Positions 11,436-22,968 of a DNA stretch of 64,000 bases are shown in pieces. Position 1 is the first letter of the stretch, and each line of letters starts with the position of its first letter. Position numbers and translations under genes: made by a program. The notes under the pieces were generated by a model. The model worked only from the letters and a program-made list of their open reading frames with translations, was not told the origin of the DNA and ran no database searches. The stretch comes from Peribolospora baueri (lineage: Eukaryota; Basidiomycota; Peribolosporomycetes; Peribolosporales; Peribolosporaceae), in NCBI GenBank assembly GCA_029717555.1, contig JAMDHS010000107.1, positions 1-64,000 on the forward strand, in the 5' to 3' direction.

Positions 11436-12805
11436 ATGTCCAACAAGCAGCACGCCACCGTCGAGGAGTTCGACGATGACACCGAGGTGACTTCGCCGTT
11501 CCCTGCCCCGTCCGAGCCGAGCGAGCGATCGACCGACCGATCGGCCATGCCCGCGTCCACCGCAACCTGACCGACATCATCTTGCCCTCCCTCTTCCCAC
11601 ACAGTTCGACCTCCCCCCCGTCCCCCGCCCCCCGCCGCCCTCCAACCCCGTCTATGGCGCCTCCTCCTCCGCCGCCGCCTCCGACCCGCTCGCCAGCATG
11701 TTCGCAAACATCGACCCGGCCCAGCTTGAGGCCATGCGCTCCCAGTTTGCCAACATGGGCATGGGCGCCATGGGAGGCCTTGGCGGCGGTCAGATGGCCG
11801 CCGCCGACGAGGACGATGACGACGGGCTGCAGCTTAAGGGCGCCAAGGAGGTCCAGGACGACTCGTCGTTTAAGCAGTGCGTGTCCCTCTTCGAGCACAG
11901 AACGTGGTCGCCACACACCTCTCACACGCCCTCCCCATCGCCCCTCTTTTCCGCAGCTGGTCCTCCATCTATCCCGCCTACATCGACGCCAAGCGCTCCT
12001 GCGCCAATACGGGCGGCAACGGCGGGAGGAAGATTGCGTACGAAAAGGCCGTCCTCTGGCCCAGGTCGAGGGACATGGCCGAGGAGGCGAGGAGACTCGG
12101 CGTAGGCGTCGCCCACGAGGTGCGTCGGTCGAGGATGCGCGAAAAGGGACACGACACCAGCGTCCCGTCACTCATCGTCGTGTCTCCCTCTTCCCCCTTT
12201 TTTCGTGTCCAGCCCGGAAAAACGCACCCGCAAGACTGGACAAATCCCGGACGGATAAAGGTGCGATTGTTCGACGAGGAGAAGCGACCGCTGACGCGAT
12301 TCCGATCCAGTGAGTCCACGCCCGTCGTCCGCCCGCCATTCGCTGCTCTTTCTTTCGTCCCCTCACCATCGTCGCCCGCCCGTGCGTAGAGAAACAGCTC
12401 CTCGAAGCCATCGCCGCCGCCCTTCAACAAGCCCATGGCGGCCCACCTCCCCCGCTTAAGCAAGCCGTCAAAGCGGCCAAGAAGACCGAGCCGACGGCGA
12501 CGACGAAGGCTGCGAAGAGGGCCGCTTCCACTCGAAGGCCAGGTCCTCCTCGCCGTCGCCCCATCCCACCACTCCCCCCTTCCTCCTCCCTCCCCACCAC
12601 CGCCCGCCTCCCGCCACATTCGCCCGCTCTACAAGCAGGCCTGCTCAATATGGACTTGAAGGAAAGCATGGGCTTTGATCCTACCGCCATGTTCGGCGGT
12701 GGCGCTGGCGTCCCCCCCGGCGACGGGACGGGGCAGGTGGAAGGAGGGCAAGGGCAGCAGATGCCAAAGAAGATGAAGCGCAAGGTCGTACGCATCGGCC
12801 ATTGA
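11436..12805 (+). CDS. SEC65: Signal recognition particle subunit SRP19/SEC65
   Basis: Predicted 332-aa RNA-binding subunit of the signal recognition particle; it binds SRP RNA helix tips and lets SRP54 load, for co-translational targeting to the ER. Exons: 11436-11486, 11605-11876, 11957-12119, 12213-12309, 12390-12805. The SRP19 core sits at about residues 108-195, with SSIYPAYIDAKRSCANTGG, GRKIAYEKAV, AEEARRLG, HPQDWTNPGRIKVRL, where the IYPAYID and GR..I motifs are diagnostic. As in yeast Sec65, the core is flanked by an extended acidic N-terminus (EEFDDDTE, EDDDDG) and a basic Pro-rich C-terminus ending KKMKRKVVRIGH. The start is the first ATG after a CAA-rich leader. Confidence 0.92.
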
Positions 12806-13056
12806 CCCGCGTAATTGTGTACTTTACGTGTCCGGTGCGGTGCGGTTTGGATCGCGAGTGAGCGGTGTGTACGCGCACATTCTCCTACGGGGGATGTAGC
12901 ACCGCGCTCTCCATGGGATACGGTACGGTGGGCCTGTCCTGCGTGCAGTAGAAAGGTCGGGCGACCGGGTCACCGCTTTGGCTGGACCGGCGGGATGGGA
13001 TAGGCGAAAATAGACGCCTTTTTACGCTTTCTCCTCCCATGAATGTCCATTTTGTC

Positions 13057-13112
13057 GCGTCCGAAAAAGATTTTGGAGAACATACGCGTCCGAAAAAGTT
13101 TTGAAGAACATA
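13057..13112. repeat. Imperfect 28-nt tandem duplication
   Basis: The word CGTCCGAAAAAG occurs twice about 28 nt apart, each time followed by TTTTGxAGAACATAC with one or two differences. It is non-coding and lies upstream of RPS26. Confidence 0.75.
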
Positions 13113-13332
13113 CATACATGGAGTACGACGGATGCGATCTGGTTAGCACAAGCGTAGCGTCGTCGTCGTCGTCGTGCGCAAGGTGCAAAACGGTGAATCG
13201 TAATAGGAGGGTCAGTTTATCGACGCGCTGGTCACAATGCGCTCGCTCGCTCGGCTTCCAGAGCGATCCTGAGTTATTAGTGGTCGGTGCAACCGGCCGT
13301 TGCCCGTGCGCTCAGTGGCCCGTGCGCAACCA

Positions 13333-13341
13333 TAACCCTAC
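13333..13341. promoter_or_regulatory. Telobox-like motif upstream of RPS26
   Basis: TAACCCTAC, a single telomere-type unit. In plants and several fungi such motifs occur in ribosomal-protein promoters and bind Myb-type factors. Function here is inferred. Confidence 0.35.
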
Positions 13342-13519
13342 TCGTACCGACTATACAGTTTCATATCCCCCGTCCTCACGTGCGCTTCTTCCAGGCTGCG
13401 GCTCGGGCGAACCAGCGCACCGCTCAGACGCTCGCCGACCCTTGAGCCGGCGCGAACGGTGGCCCCCTCTCTCGACCGCTTCGTCCATCATCATCTTCGA
13501 CCGTCCACCACCCTTCAAG

Positions 13520-14164
13520 ATGACCAAGAAGAGAAGAAACGCCGGCCGCTCCAAGCACGGACGCGGACACACCCCCTTCGTCCGGTGCTCCAACTGCTCT
13601 CGCTGCGTGCCCAAGGACAAGGCCATCAAGCGCTTCACCGTCCGCAACATGGTCGAGAGCGCCGCCATCCGTGACATCAGCGAGGCTTCCGTCTACTCCG
13701 GTGAGCTACCCTTTCTCTCTTTTTTCTCGTCCTTCGTCTCGCCGCACGCGCTTGGCTGTCTGGATGAGGGCAAGCCGCTGACTCGTGTGACCGACTGGTG
13801 GCCCCTCGCTCGTTCGCTTGCCTCGCCCGCTCTGTCGTGCGTGTGTACCTCTTCCAGAGTACGTCCTCCCCAAGCTCTACATCAAGGTCCACTACTGCGT
13901 CTCCTGCGCCATCCACGCCCACAGTGAGCACCCTTTCGCGCACCCCATCCTCATACACGAAAAGAGAGACTCCTGGCTGACCACTTGATCGTCGCCTCGC
14001 GCGCCCTTCCAGTCGTTCGTGTCCGCTCCCGCGAGGGTCGCCGCAACCGCGCTCCCCCTCCGCGCGTGCGCTACAACCGTGACGGCAAGAAGGTCAATCC
14101 CGCCGTTGCCGCTGCGCAAGCAGCGCAGGGTGCCGGCGCCGCCGCTCCCGCCGCCAGGACCTGA
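13520..14164 (+). CDS. RPS26: 40S ribosomal protein eS26
   Basis: Predicted 132-aa small-subunit ribosomal protein at the mRNA exit channel near the 3' end of 18S rRNA. Exons: 13520-13700, 13858-13923, 14013-14164. The sequence is an unmistakable eS26: [17 protein letters not shown], then [65 protein letters not shown]. The four zinc-ligand cysteines (CxxC in VRCSNC and CVSC) are all present. Compared with human (115 aa) the C-terminus is extended by an Ala/Gly-rich tail. Two introns split the gene at conserved-looking positions (SVYS/EYVLP and HAH/IVRV). Confidence 0.98.
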
Positions 14165-15252
14165 ACGAAAGCAACGTTCCTTCCTCCTTTCCGTCCGTAT
14201 CGTGTACAATTCCCTCTCGTCTTAGGAGACGATGACGCTGTAGCGAAACGACGCTGAGGCGTTTGTGTTCTGACTCGCCTGAGACGAAGACGATGGGCCG
14301 TGGCCCGACGTCGATGTGGAATGCGAAAAACGGTCTGCCCTGACCGATCACACACCCCTCTGAGTGCTCTGGATGGCCACGTTGTCGCTGACAGTCCTCT
14401 ACACGGTCGTCGTGGACGGTCGCGTGACTCGTATGTGCCCGTACGGGGGTCTACTCGAAGCTGGCACGACGCTTGGGTAAAATGTCGTGCGAACGTAGGC
14501 GAATTCAGACAGACGAAAGATTCGTAAAAAGACGGCCGGACCGGGCGCCACTCGTTCTTGGGCGCTCACGACACGACGCGACACGCACGACACGATACGA
14601 TACGACATGGCATGCCGGGGTGTGTCTTTCTATCTCCCTCTCTCTCTGTGTGTCCCATGGCCGACGACGACGCCGGACTTGGGACGTCGACTCGGGTACG
14701 CAGTAAAAGAGGCCGTCGTGGCGCGCCGTACGTATATATGTACCATACATGCTATGCTTGCTCTCCGATCCTCCAGGCCCCTGTCGGCGTCCCTGTCGCT
14801 CGGCCTGGTTCGGTGGGACGAGGAAAGGAACGCTGTCGGCTGGTGGTCTGCCATCGTCTCTTCCGCCTTTGCCGTCCCTCGCCATCTCGTCCGATATCCG
14901 AGGAAAAACACGGGCGATGACGACGTTGGAAAGGCCTGGCCAGTGCAGACATACGCCCGTCTGTCTTGGCTCCCCCATTCCCATGACACGGGTTTAGACG
15001 ATCTGCAGTGCGTCCGCGTCGACCGTTGCGGGAAAGCGAGAAGCGGCAAGAGAAAGCCAGCCAGCCGTCTGCGATCGTGATGGGACGGACCGGCGGAGGG
15101 GGCTCGCGCAAGGCACGGCTCTCTTTTTAACTGACGGCAAACGTACCGAATGAAAAGCCATCAGGCCGCTCGGCTGGTCAAGCCGCCTGGCCAGAGGGAA
15201 CGACGGACGCGAGCGCAAGACCAGACCACACTTGGGCATCTCAACCGGCCGT
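14165..15252. other. Convergent 3' region RPS26 / ALG13
   Basis: Tail-to-tail region of about 1.1 kb. A GACAC/GATAC simple repeat lies at about 14565-14610. Short reading frames occur on both strands but none shows family similarity or splice support. Confidence 0.55.
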
Positions 15253-16357
15253 TCATCGGTCCTTCTTGTCTTCCTCTCCCTCCCCTCCTTCGCCGTCGCC
15301 ATCGACCTCAAAGCCCATTTCCACATCGAGCAGCCTACGAAACTTGTCGCCGTCGAAAGGCGGAAAACGCACGACGCCCTTCCTTTCCGTCCGCCTTGTC
15401 GATCCTTCCAAACGCGCTTCTGGGTTCCCGTCTTCGGAGCCGCGGGCGGATGTGGCGGCCGTGGAGTCGCGCAACTCTTGCGCGATTGATTCGAGCGTCG
15501 ACAGGAGTGCGCTGGGCACCGGTGAAACAGAGCGGGCGGGAAAAGAAACAGATCAGAACTGAAGAACTCGGTGTCGGGCTAGGTGCTACTCTCTCGGACA
15601 AACGCCCAACCGGGCAGTCGGAACGTGTCGATAGATGTGAAATACAAAAGCAACCGTGCTCACTCGACCTTAGAAGCTATGAGATGACCGCGCTCGTGCA
15701 AAGCGAGGGCCAGCTCGGCCTGGTGATCGTCGGCAAGGGTGCTGTTACTGACGACGACGAGGCGAGGAGTCGGTGGCGGAAGGCGGAGAGCTTCGAGAAT
15801 GGAGCCCGAACCTTTGTTGACGGTGAAATGTGAGGGACGAGATGGAGGTTGAAATCGTCCATGAGCACTAGGGGACGAATGGGACAGGAGGGAAAGTCGC
15901 ATTGGGCCTGGACGCAAGCACACTCACCAGCGTGACTGACGACGACGTCCGCCATCTGCATATCATCCCGCAGGCCCTTCTTGTAACCGTATACATCCAA
16001 CTCCAACGCAGGCCCTTGGACTTCCACCTCCACTGCCTTCTCACCATGCGACGCTCCCCCCGTTGATGACGCTTCTGAACCTTTCTTCTTCATCTTGCAA
16101 CGCTCCTTCCAACGTTTCCGGACCTCGCTCATATCGCTCTTACCGCATTGCACCACCACGCGTCCGAAACCCGCTCGGACGAGACGGTCAAGGCTGTCCG
16201 GCGAAAGTACGGTGAGGATGAGCGAGTCGAAGCGGGTGGAACCGACGGTGCAGAAAAGAGAGAGTAGCGGATCGCTTTGGAGGCCCGTTTCGGTGACCTG
16301 ATATGTAGGGGTATTGCTGCTACTGCTTGCTTGCTCCATTTCGCCCCTTTCTTCCAT
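15253..16357 (-). CDS. ALG13: UDP-GlcNAc transferase catalytic subunit ALG13
   Basis: Predicted 278-aa soluble catalytic half of the Alg13-Alg14 enzyme, which adds the second GlcNAc to dolichyl-PP-GlcNAc on the cytosolic ER face. Exons: 16357-15928, 15811-15664, 15511-15253. Diagnostic parts are CTVGSTRFDSLI near the N-terminus, FGRVVVQCG, LELDVYGYKKGLRDDMQMAD, and VVSHAGSGSILEALRL (GT-B nucleotide-sugar loop, SHAG...G), followed by VVVSNSTLADDHQAELA. It has an extra charged linker (WKERCKMKKKG...) and an acidic tail ending EEDKKDR. The start at 16357 is the first Met compatible with the family; a TTTCCAG acceptor just upstream suggests a spliced 5' leader. It needs an ALG14 partner encoded elsewhere. 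Confidence 0.9.
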
Positions 16358-18589
16358 ACTGGAAACTAACGTACACGGCGGACAAACAGGGCATGAGTCC
16401 TGCAATCTGGAACGACTAAGGCGAACAAACCAGGAAAAAGACGAAAAAGACTTTGCTACATACAATCCTGTAAGATGGTCTGACGAGATTGGAGCAGCGT
16501 GAACAGGAGCAAATTGTGTGGTCAGCTTCGATGTTCACTCATTTAACGCCGACAAATAGAGAGGTATTGGCAGAAGAGGAATCAGATGGTGGTGCATATC
16601 CAGGGTTATGGCTCCTCGTCTTCTCGAAGAAAGACTTGCCCAACAAATAACTATGGATAGTTTTCATCATATAAAATCAAAGGGTGGAAGGCCTCGACCG
16701 ATCTGCTCACCTCTCGGACCGTAATGAAAACTGCAGGCGACGTGAGAAAAAGGAGGACAAATGTCAATAGGATGGACGAGACTCAGAACCAACGCGCACG
16801 GTGAAAAGTTCCCCCGCGCCGGGCTGGGATCAGAGAGAAGATTAATCCGTCACGGTCCGACCACACCCCTCGGGAAGCTCGCCCTTGCCTACCAAGACGG
16901 TAAACAAAGGCTCGCCTCTCCCGTCTGCGATTCGAATGCATTGTACCTCCACGAGCGCCGTCTCTCGCCGAGTGCAGCCGCAACAGGAGCATCTTTCCAT
17001 ACGTCCCTTTCTCGCCCGTCCACGCTCACAAGTCATCCCCGTTTCCTCAGACAGAGCTGAGTAGTCCGTGAGAAGTCCGCGCGAGCGTGACCGACGAGAG
17101 GTCCGAACAGAAAAAGACCCCGACGGAGGGCGAAAGAAGGTACTGTGAAGTGCACAACGACCGAATAGCAGAGGGGGGCGACCCTCTAGCCAACCACCAT
17201 GCACACAGCCGCTGAGAAAACCTCGAGCGGTCGGGGGCAAGTGACGGAGAGGCGCCGCCGCGAGAGGCGAGGAGGCCGGTCTCGGAGAATGGATATACGC
17301 TTTATGCATCATTTGACGGGGGGTTGTGATAGAATGGAAGGACAATGACACTCACAATTCAACTAAGCCAAGGTGTACTGCGGACCTTCGTGGACGCAAT
17401 GGATGCAGACAAAAGGTGCCAAACTTCGGTCAGCCAACCAGTCGACCCAACAAAGGAAAAAGACCCCTCGCGACCTCGGCGAATAGATCAGTTAAAGGTA
17501 AGCTTGGTATAATGTTTTCTTCAGCTTGTGATGCAGAAGCAGAACTGATTGTATCATGATGCTCATCATTTGGACCGTATAGGTCACCGTGGTCGAGGTC
17601 GAGAGGGGCCCAAAGAAAAGAAGTCATAGAATATGTGGAGCGAAGGCAAGTGCCACTTACGAAAATTAAGGAACTACTGCGATGCAAATCTGGTCGATGG
17701 CAAGCAGGACCGCGTAAAACAATGACGTGTTCGTCAGTCTACTGTCGTAAAATGGCACATGCGGTGATCCAAGGAATGCCCTCAGAAACGAAGAACTGAA
17801 AACACCGAGAACGAAGAGAAGCGAGAACGAGTGAGCACGTTGTGGTGGTCTGAAGCAAATCTGAGACATCGGAATGACAACTCACTTCCATTGTTTTGGG
17901 CTCCCACCGCGCGAGACCGCGCGTCGAGCCAAGTGATAGATATCATCCACGGGCGTGATGGACAGCGAGACAACAAGGCGTCGCTCGCGTGGGAGGAAGT
18001 TGTTAATACTCACCAAGTGCGTTGACGTTGCTCCTCACTGGGAGGAGATGGAAGGGAAAAAGAAAAATGGAGCGCCGTGGAAGGTAAATTTATAAATTTA
18101 TTTCTCTGCGTGCGCGAGCTGCGGATCGGAGGATCGGAGGACGCGTGCGAGGGAGCGGAGACAAACGGAAATATGCGGGGTTAGAAGCACTGACGCCGAT
18201 GCTACTGACGCCGAGGCGAGATAGGATTGCTGTCGGATGGAGGGAATGGTTGAGCGGCAGATCAAGCAAGCAGCTCGACAGTCTCACTGGCACTACACGT
18301 CACTCTCCCCCCGTTTGCCTCGCTCGTCTATGCTTTCTGCCTTTTGTCTCTGATTGTCAACCCCCGCGCTTGTGCGACATCAACGCCGAGCTGAGCCCAG
18401 ATCCGATCCAGCGGTGCCCCGCGTCGATCTTTCGTGATTGACTGGGTTCGAACGACGGTCGTGGTTTTTGGCCCACACGGACCCTCCGCCCACACGGACA
18501 AGGAGGTTGACCTTAGGCCGGACCTTGCTTGCGCGAGCGTCTTTCATTTTGGCATCGCTGACTGACGAGGCATCAGGGTCCGGCTTGGC
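16358..18589. other. A+T-richer block with dense splice signals, gene unresolved
   Basis: 2.2 kb between ALG13 (-) and the SGNH gene (+), visibly poorer in G+C than its flanks. On the minus strand many donor-acceptor pairs occur, for example GTGCTC to TTTTCAG around 17845-17803 and GTGAGC after an exon-like piece near 16706. They separate short open pieces such as one containing FLRAFLGSPHVPFYDSRL (around 17760). These could be mini-exons of an unrecognised gene or a heavily spliced ALG13 leader. I could not build a model with confidence and recognise no family. Confidence 0.3.
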
Positions 18590-20909
18590 ATGGAGATAGA
18601 CGGGAAGACCGGCGGAGGCCGGTCACACTCCTTCAAATATCCATCTTCTTCGCAATTGTCCTTGGGTCGGCGGCCAGTCGCCGCCGGAGGCGCAGGAAAT
18701 AACCTCTCCGGCGGCTTTCATATGAACGATCCTTCGTCGGTGATGGACACTGGCAGCGAGAAGAAGAAGGTTGTTCGCAAGTGGCTCCCGCTGAATGCAC
18801 GAATACTCGCCCTGGTCGCCCTCGTGGCCTTCGTCTTCTTCGTCACTCGGCTCGCCTTCGATGGAGACTCTCCGTCGCCTTCCCACGTCTCCTTTTCCAA
18901 TTTTCACACCCCGTACGGTCTGCGAGATCTCTGGACCGTCGACACGCTCTCCTCTTCCTCATCTGCCCCGCATCAATATCAACCTTACCTCCCGCTCAAC
19001 ACCAGTGTACCATGCCCCTTCAAGTTCTGTCCGACCGATGGAGAGAGTGACGCTCTCTCTCGAAAGTACGGTAGCGAGGCACTTGGTAGGACGAGGTTGT
19101 TCGAAGGGTCGGGAGAACGTGTCAAGGATGCTATTCGCAAGGCCATGGCTGGCAGGCCGGTCACCATTGGCGTGCTTGGAGGTTCAGGTGAGAAAACCAC
19201 TTTGGCCGTTTGGTGTGGAGCGTGAGGATGTGTTTGCTTGTTCCTTCCCTTATCTTTAAACTGTCATGTTGTGACTGTCTGCAGTGAGCGCCTGCCATGG
19301 CTTGCCAGGCGATGACCCTCTCTCGGAACAAGGTTACCCGCGCCGTTTACACGAATGGTGGAACTCCATCTTCCCACATCCTGCCAATGAGCTCACCAAC
19401 GGCGCCGCTCGTAGGACCAATACGGCCTACTTCTCCTTCTGCTCTGCACATCATCTGCCGGATAATCTTGATCTTGTCATTCTCGAGTTTGATGCGGACG
19501 ATCCAAAGTGAGTTCAATGAAGGGGGGACTTGTCCGACCGAGTCGAAGTTTGACTATCCTTGTGGCTGACCGTATTCGTTCGTTCTACTCTCGCAGTCAC
19601 TCGCAGTGGATGTGGTATACCGAGCTGCTTGTCAGGTCGCTTCTCAACCGACCAGACCATCCGGCCGTGGTGTTCCTAGGCCACTTCAGCCCTCAGATAC
19701 AACAACAGTACGGCTTCTCCGGAAGTGAAATTCAGCATAGCGCAGTTGCAACATACTACGACGTGCCGCACATAAGGTGAGTTAGAAAGTAAAACCTACA
19801 GGAAGTAGGGAAGACATCGCTGACAGACGCGCGCTACCTCGTCATTGTCTCAGTACCAAAGGCATCCTCTACAACGAATATATCCGTCACCCGGACGCAA
19901 CGCGCAAGGCCTTCTACATTGACCCGATTCTGCCCAACTCTCGAGGACACGAGCTCTTGGCAGACACGTTGATCGCCTATTTGCAGAGGCTTATTTGCGA
20001 AGTCTGGACGACAGAGTATGTTCGGATGGCGGAAAGGCAGGGGCGAGTGGGTCAAGTCGGCAGGGAAAGGGACAAAGACAAAGGCAGAGCCGTGCCGGCC
20101 GTGAACGAGGCAAAAGCGAAAGAAGGAGCTCGACAGAGGCAAAAGGACCATGTCTTTGCCCAATTAGGCGAGCAAGGCCAGCTCCAAGGCCGTGATGCGG
20201 AGCCGGCCGTCCTCCTCGGCGAGGCGGTAGCAGGCGCGCAGCACGCCCGACCAGGCGGAGGAGGGGGAGACAGCACGCCTTCGATGGCTCGGTCTCGCGT
20301 CCCTCCCGTGCGCCTGTTCGACCTTCCTTCCGACCTGTCGACCTTCCGCGAGCCTCAGCCTTGGTGCGTGACCGCGGACGATCTTATCAACCCTCTGCCT
20401 CCGTCTATATTCGCCGACACGGGCTGGTCCGTGCACCATCCGTCGGAGTCTCCTTACTCTCAAAACGAGGGGGATCGACATTACTGGGTCAGTCGGGAGG
20501 GAGATGCCACGTTGAAAATTCCGATAAGGATAGGCAGTGGCGAGGTGGTGGTGTATTACCTGCAGGGACCGAGGGAAGCGGCCAAGGGGGACGAGGACCT
20601 GCCGTTCGGGAACATACGCTGTTGGGTCGATGACAACTATGACGGAGCTGTCGAGCTGCGAGGCGCAGCGGACATTCCCATGGTGGTGGCCGTCAACACG
20701 TGAGTCACCTTCTCTTTCTGCCCATCAGCTATAGCTTTTCGTCCAGCATCGGCTAAACGAGCCTGAAACCATTTGCTTCTTGCCCGCTCGCTGAACGCAG
20801 CGTGATTGATCGCGGCGTCGCGCCGGGTGCGCATTTCGTCGAGTGCCAGATGCAGGGTGAGCCAGCAGAGGTCAGACCCTTCAAGATTCTTGGCATCTTT
20901 GCGGCTTAA
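18590..20909 (+). CDS. Type II membrane SGNH-hydrolase-like, capsule-associated type protein
   Basis: Predicted 651-aa Golgi or secretory-pathway protein from exons 18590-19187, 19285-19507, 19597-19776, 19854-20699, 20801-20909. A short basic cytosolic tail precedes one transmembrane segment (about residues 72-89, ILALVALVAFVFFVTRLAF). The luminal part has an SGNH-like block I, IGVLGGSVSACHG (about 194-206), then AYFSFCSAHHLPDNLDLVILEFD, GHFSPQ, and a terminal DPILPNSRGHELLAD that supplies the D..H pair. This architecture matches basidiomycete proteins annotated as capsular-associated, thought to modify extracellular polysaccharide or glycans; substrate is unknown. A charged insert around 480-560 nt before the last intron is low complexity. 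The C-terminal 200 residues form a beta-rich domain. Confidence 0.75.
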
Positions 20910-21486
20910 TACGGCGACCCATCCTTCCCACGGCCATAACCACTCGCCTTGGACGAACGGCTCCTGCGTGACACTCCTTCCGTTCCTGCTCGTTCGTCAT
21001 TTTTCAGCCCCTGAACGATCCTTCCTGCTTATTCTTCCTGCTCTACTTCTTTGCAAATATCTGTATACTACATTGCAAGCAACGGCTTCTCTAGACAGGA
21101 TCGGGACCCTGACAGAAAACGGAGTCGTTCCTTCCTGCGTCGTCGAAGCTCAGAGAGCGACGTAAGCCAACGTGACGTTTTCGGTGGTCGTCCTGATGTC
21201 CTTCCATGGACAGACGTCTTTCTCCTCATCCTCGACTTCGTAGCTCCTTCCCGCTGTCATGGCTTCCATCCCCGTTTGAAGCCGCTCGCGAAGTGTCCGA
21301 GTGACCCGTTCGGCCACGGCTTCCCTCTCGTCAGACGACAGCAAGCAGTCTGGCACGGAGAAGGAGAGCAGTGGGTGACCGCTGCTCGCGATGGGTGGCG
21401 AACGGGGGAGAGAAAATGGCCGGAACTCGCGCTCAGCATGTCACGTCCGCGGGACTCAAGCAAATGGGCCGTCATGCCGAACAAGC
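20910..21486. other. Convergent 3' region
   Basis: Tail-to-tail spacer between the SGNH-type gene and the gene ending at 21487. Nothing recognisable beyond expected 3' UTR sequence. Confidence 0.55.
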
Positions 21487-22862
21487 TCAAGCAATACTCA
21501 ACTGATCCGTGTTCTTTCCTTCCTCGTCTGCAAAGAGCTCGCATCGGAAGAGGACCAGCTCTTCACCCCCGAGGTTGTTCTTCATGCCGTGGTTGTCGTC
21601 GTCACCCGTACCTCCTCCGTGACCGTCGTCCTCGCCTTCTCCCGTACCAAGATCGCCTTCGGCCTCCTTCTTGGCCTCCCCTTTAGAGAGAACACTCCCG
21701 CTGCTACCGGCACCACCAAGTTGAAGGTGGAGCTCCGGTTGAGGTAGAAGGACAAAGATGAAAGGATAATCGAGGAGCCAGCCTGACAAGGATATCATTA
21801 TCGAAGGTGGAAGTAAGGCCGGCGACTGCTCGGTCGGAAGAGCGTTTCGTTCTGAATATGCGTCGGAGACAAGAGAGGTGCTGAAGCGCGGACAGGAGAA
21901 GGCGGAAGACAAATCGAGACGGACGATAGGAGGGGAGAATCCTGGCGCAGAGAGACTCGGGCTTTGGAGGAGAGAGCGCAGGTGTTTCAAGAGCGCGGTC
22001 AAGAGAGGCGGACGAGCGGGCAGCTGTAGCAGGGTTCGTTGGAAGGGACGAATGGAAGGACGAGCGGCAAAGAAAGGGAAGATGAACGAGGAAGCATACT
22101 CGACGGTATTATGACTAGACGCACGTGAGTCAACTCTCTCGCCTACTCACCAGAACAGGTCTCCTCCCGGCTCTAACGTCCACGAAGGCGGCATTATCGG
22201 ATCCCTCGCTATCGAGCTCCCTCCCTATACGGCTTAGGATCAGAGGACGACTGGCGACGAAGGCTTGACCAGTGAGTGGCTCGATGAGAAAGACGATCCG
22301 TTCTCCCACCCAAAGCCCTTGGCTCTGGCTTTGAATTGACGATAAATTGTGAGTCCCTAGATGTTTGGAAAGAGCTTCTAGCTTAGAATGCGTGACCACG
22401 AAGGAGTCAATCAAGTGGGCGGTACTGATAAACACGGGCAAGATCAAGTCGAAGGGGAGGGTCAGTAGGTCCCATTAATCACATGCGATCGTCTACCTCC
22501 TCGAACTCACCGAACACCTAAGGCCACCGCGAGGACGTCCTTTGCGAACCGATCGACAGCTCGAGAACTCGGGATGTCACCTCGGCCACGGCGCATCCTC
22601 TTGCTCCCTCCGCCTCTGGGACCTCGTTGCTTGTTAATATCATTGTGTGCGCTGCTGTGGAGAGATTTGCAGATGCGAGCCTTGAGCTCTTGAAGGACAA
22701 GAGGCATATGGTCGGTCGACGGAAGGGTGAAGGTGGACTGTGCGCACGCCGTCCCGCTGAAGGCCGGTCGGAAGCTCGGCCCGGTTCGGGGAACGTGTTA
22801 GGTCGCCGCTCGCGGCCACGTGCGTCGAGTGCGTCGATCCCATTCACCGTCAACTCGCTCAT
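21487..22862 (-). CDS. Conserved protein of unknown function
   Basis: Predicted 375-aa protein from exons 22862-22848, 22737-22511, 22424-22151 and 22098-21487; all phases agree. The first exon codes only five residues (MSELT). Visible segments are HMPLVLQELKARICKSL, AHLIDSFVVTHSKLEALSKH, ERIVFLIEPLTGQAFVASRP, NAAFVDVRAG, and near the C-terminus ISLSGWLLDYPFIFVL followed by an acidic Gly/Asp-rich stretch. No catalytic motif is recognised. The GWLLDYPFIFVL and FVDV elements loosely recall the UPF0739 (human C1orf74) family, but this is only a weak impression. Exon 4 may end earlier by another intron. It shares a short (106-nt) divergent promoter with the lipase gene. Confidence 0.65.
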
Positions 22863-22968
22863 CAGGCTCGCTCGTCCCGACCACCATCATCAAGGCAACT
22901 TGTCAGCTCAGGAGAAGGAATGACTCTGGCCCGCCCCGTCTAGACCTCCTCGTCTCCTTTCTCTTGGC

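Larger units (their letters stand above)
12806..13519. other. Intergenic: SEC65 3' / RPS26 promoter
   Basis: About 700 nt between co-directional genes. It contains an imperfect tandem duplication (13057-13112) and a telomere-type TAACCCTAC motif at 13333-13341 about 180 nt before the RPS26 start. No gene supported. Confidence 0.6.
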
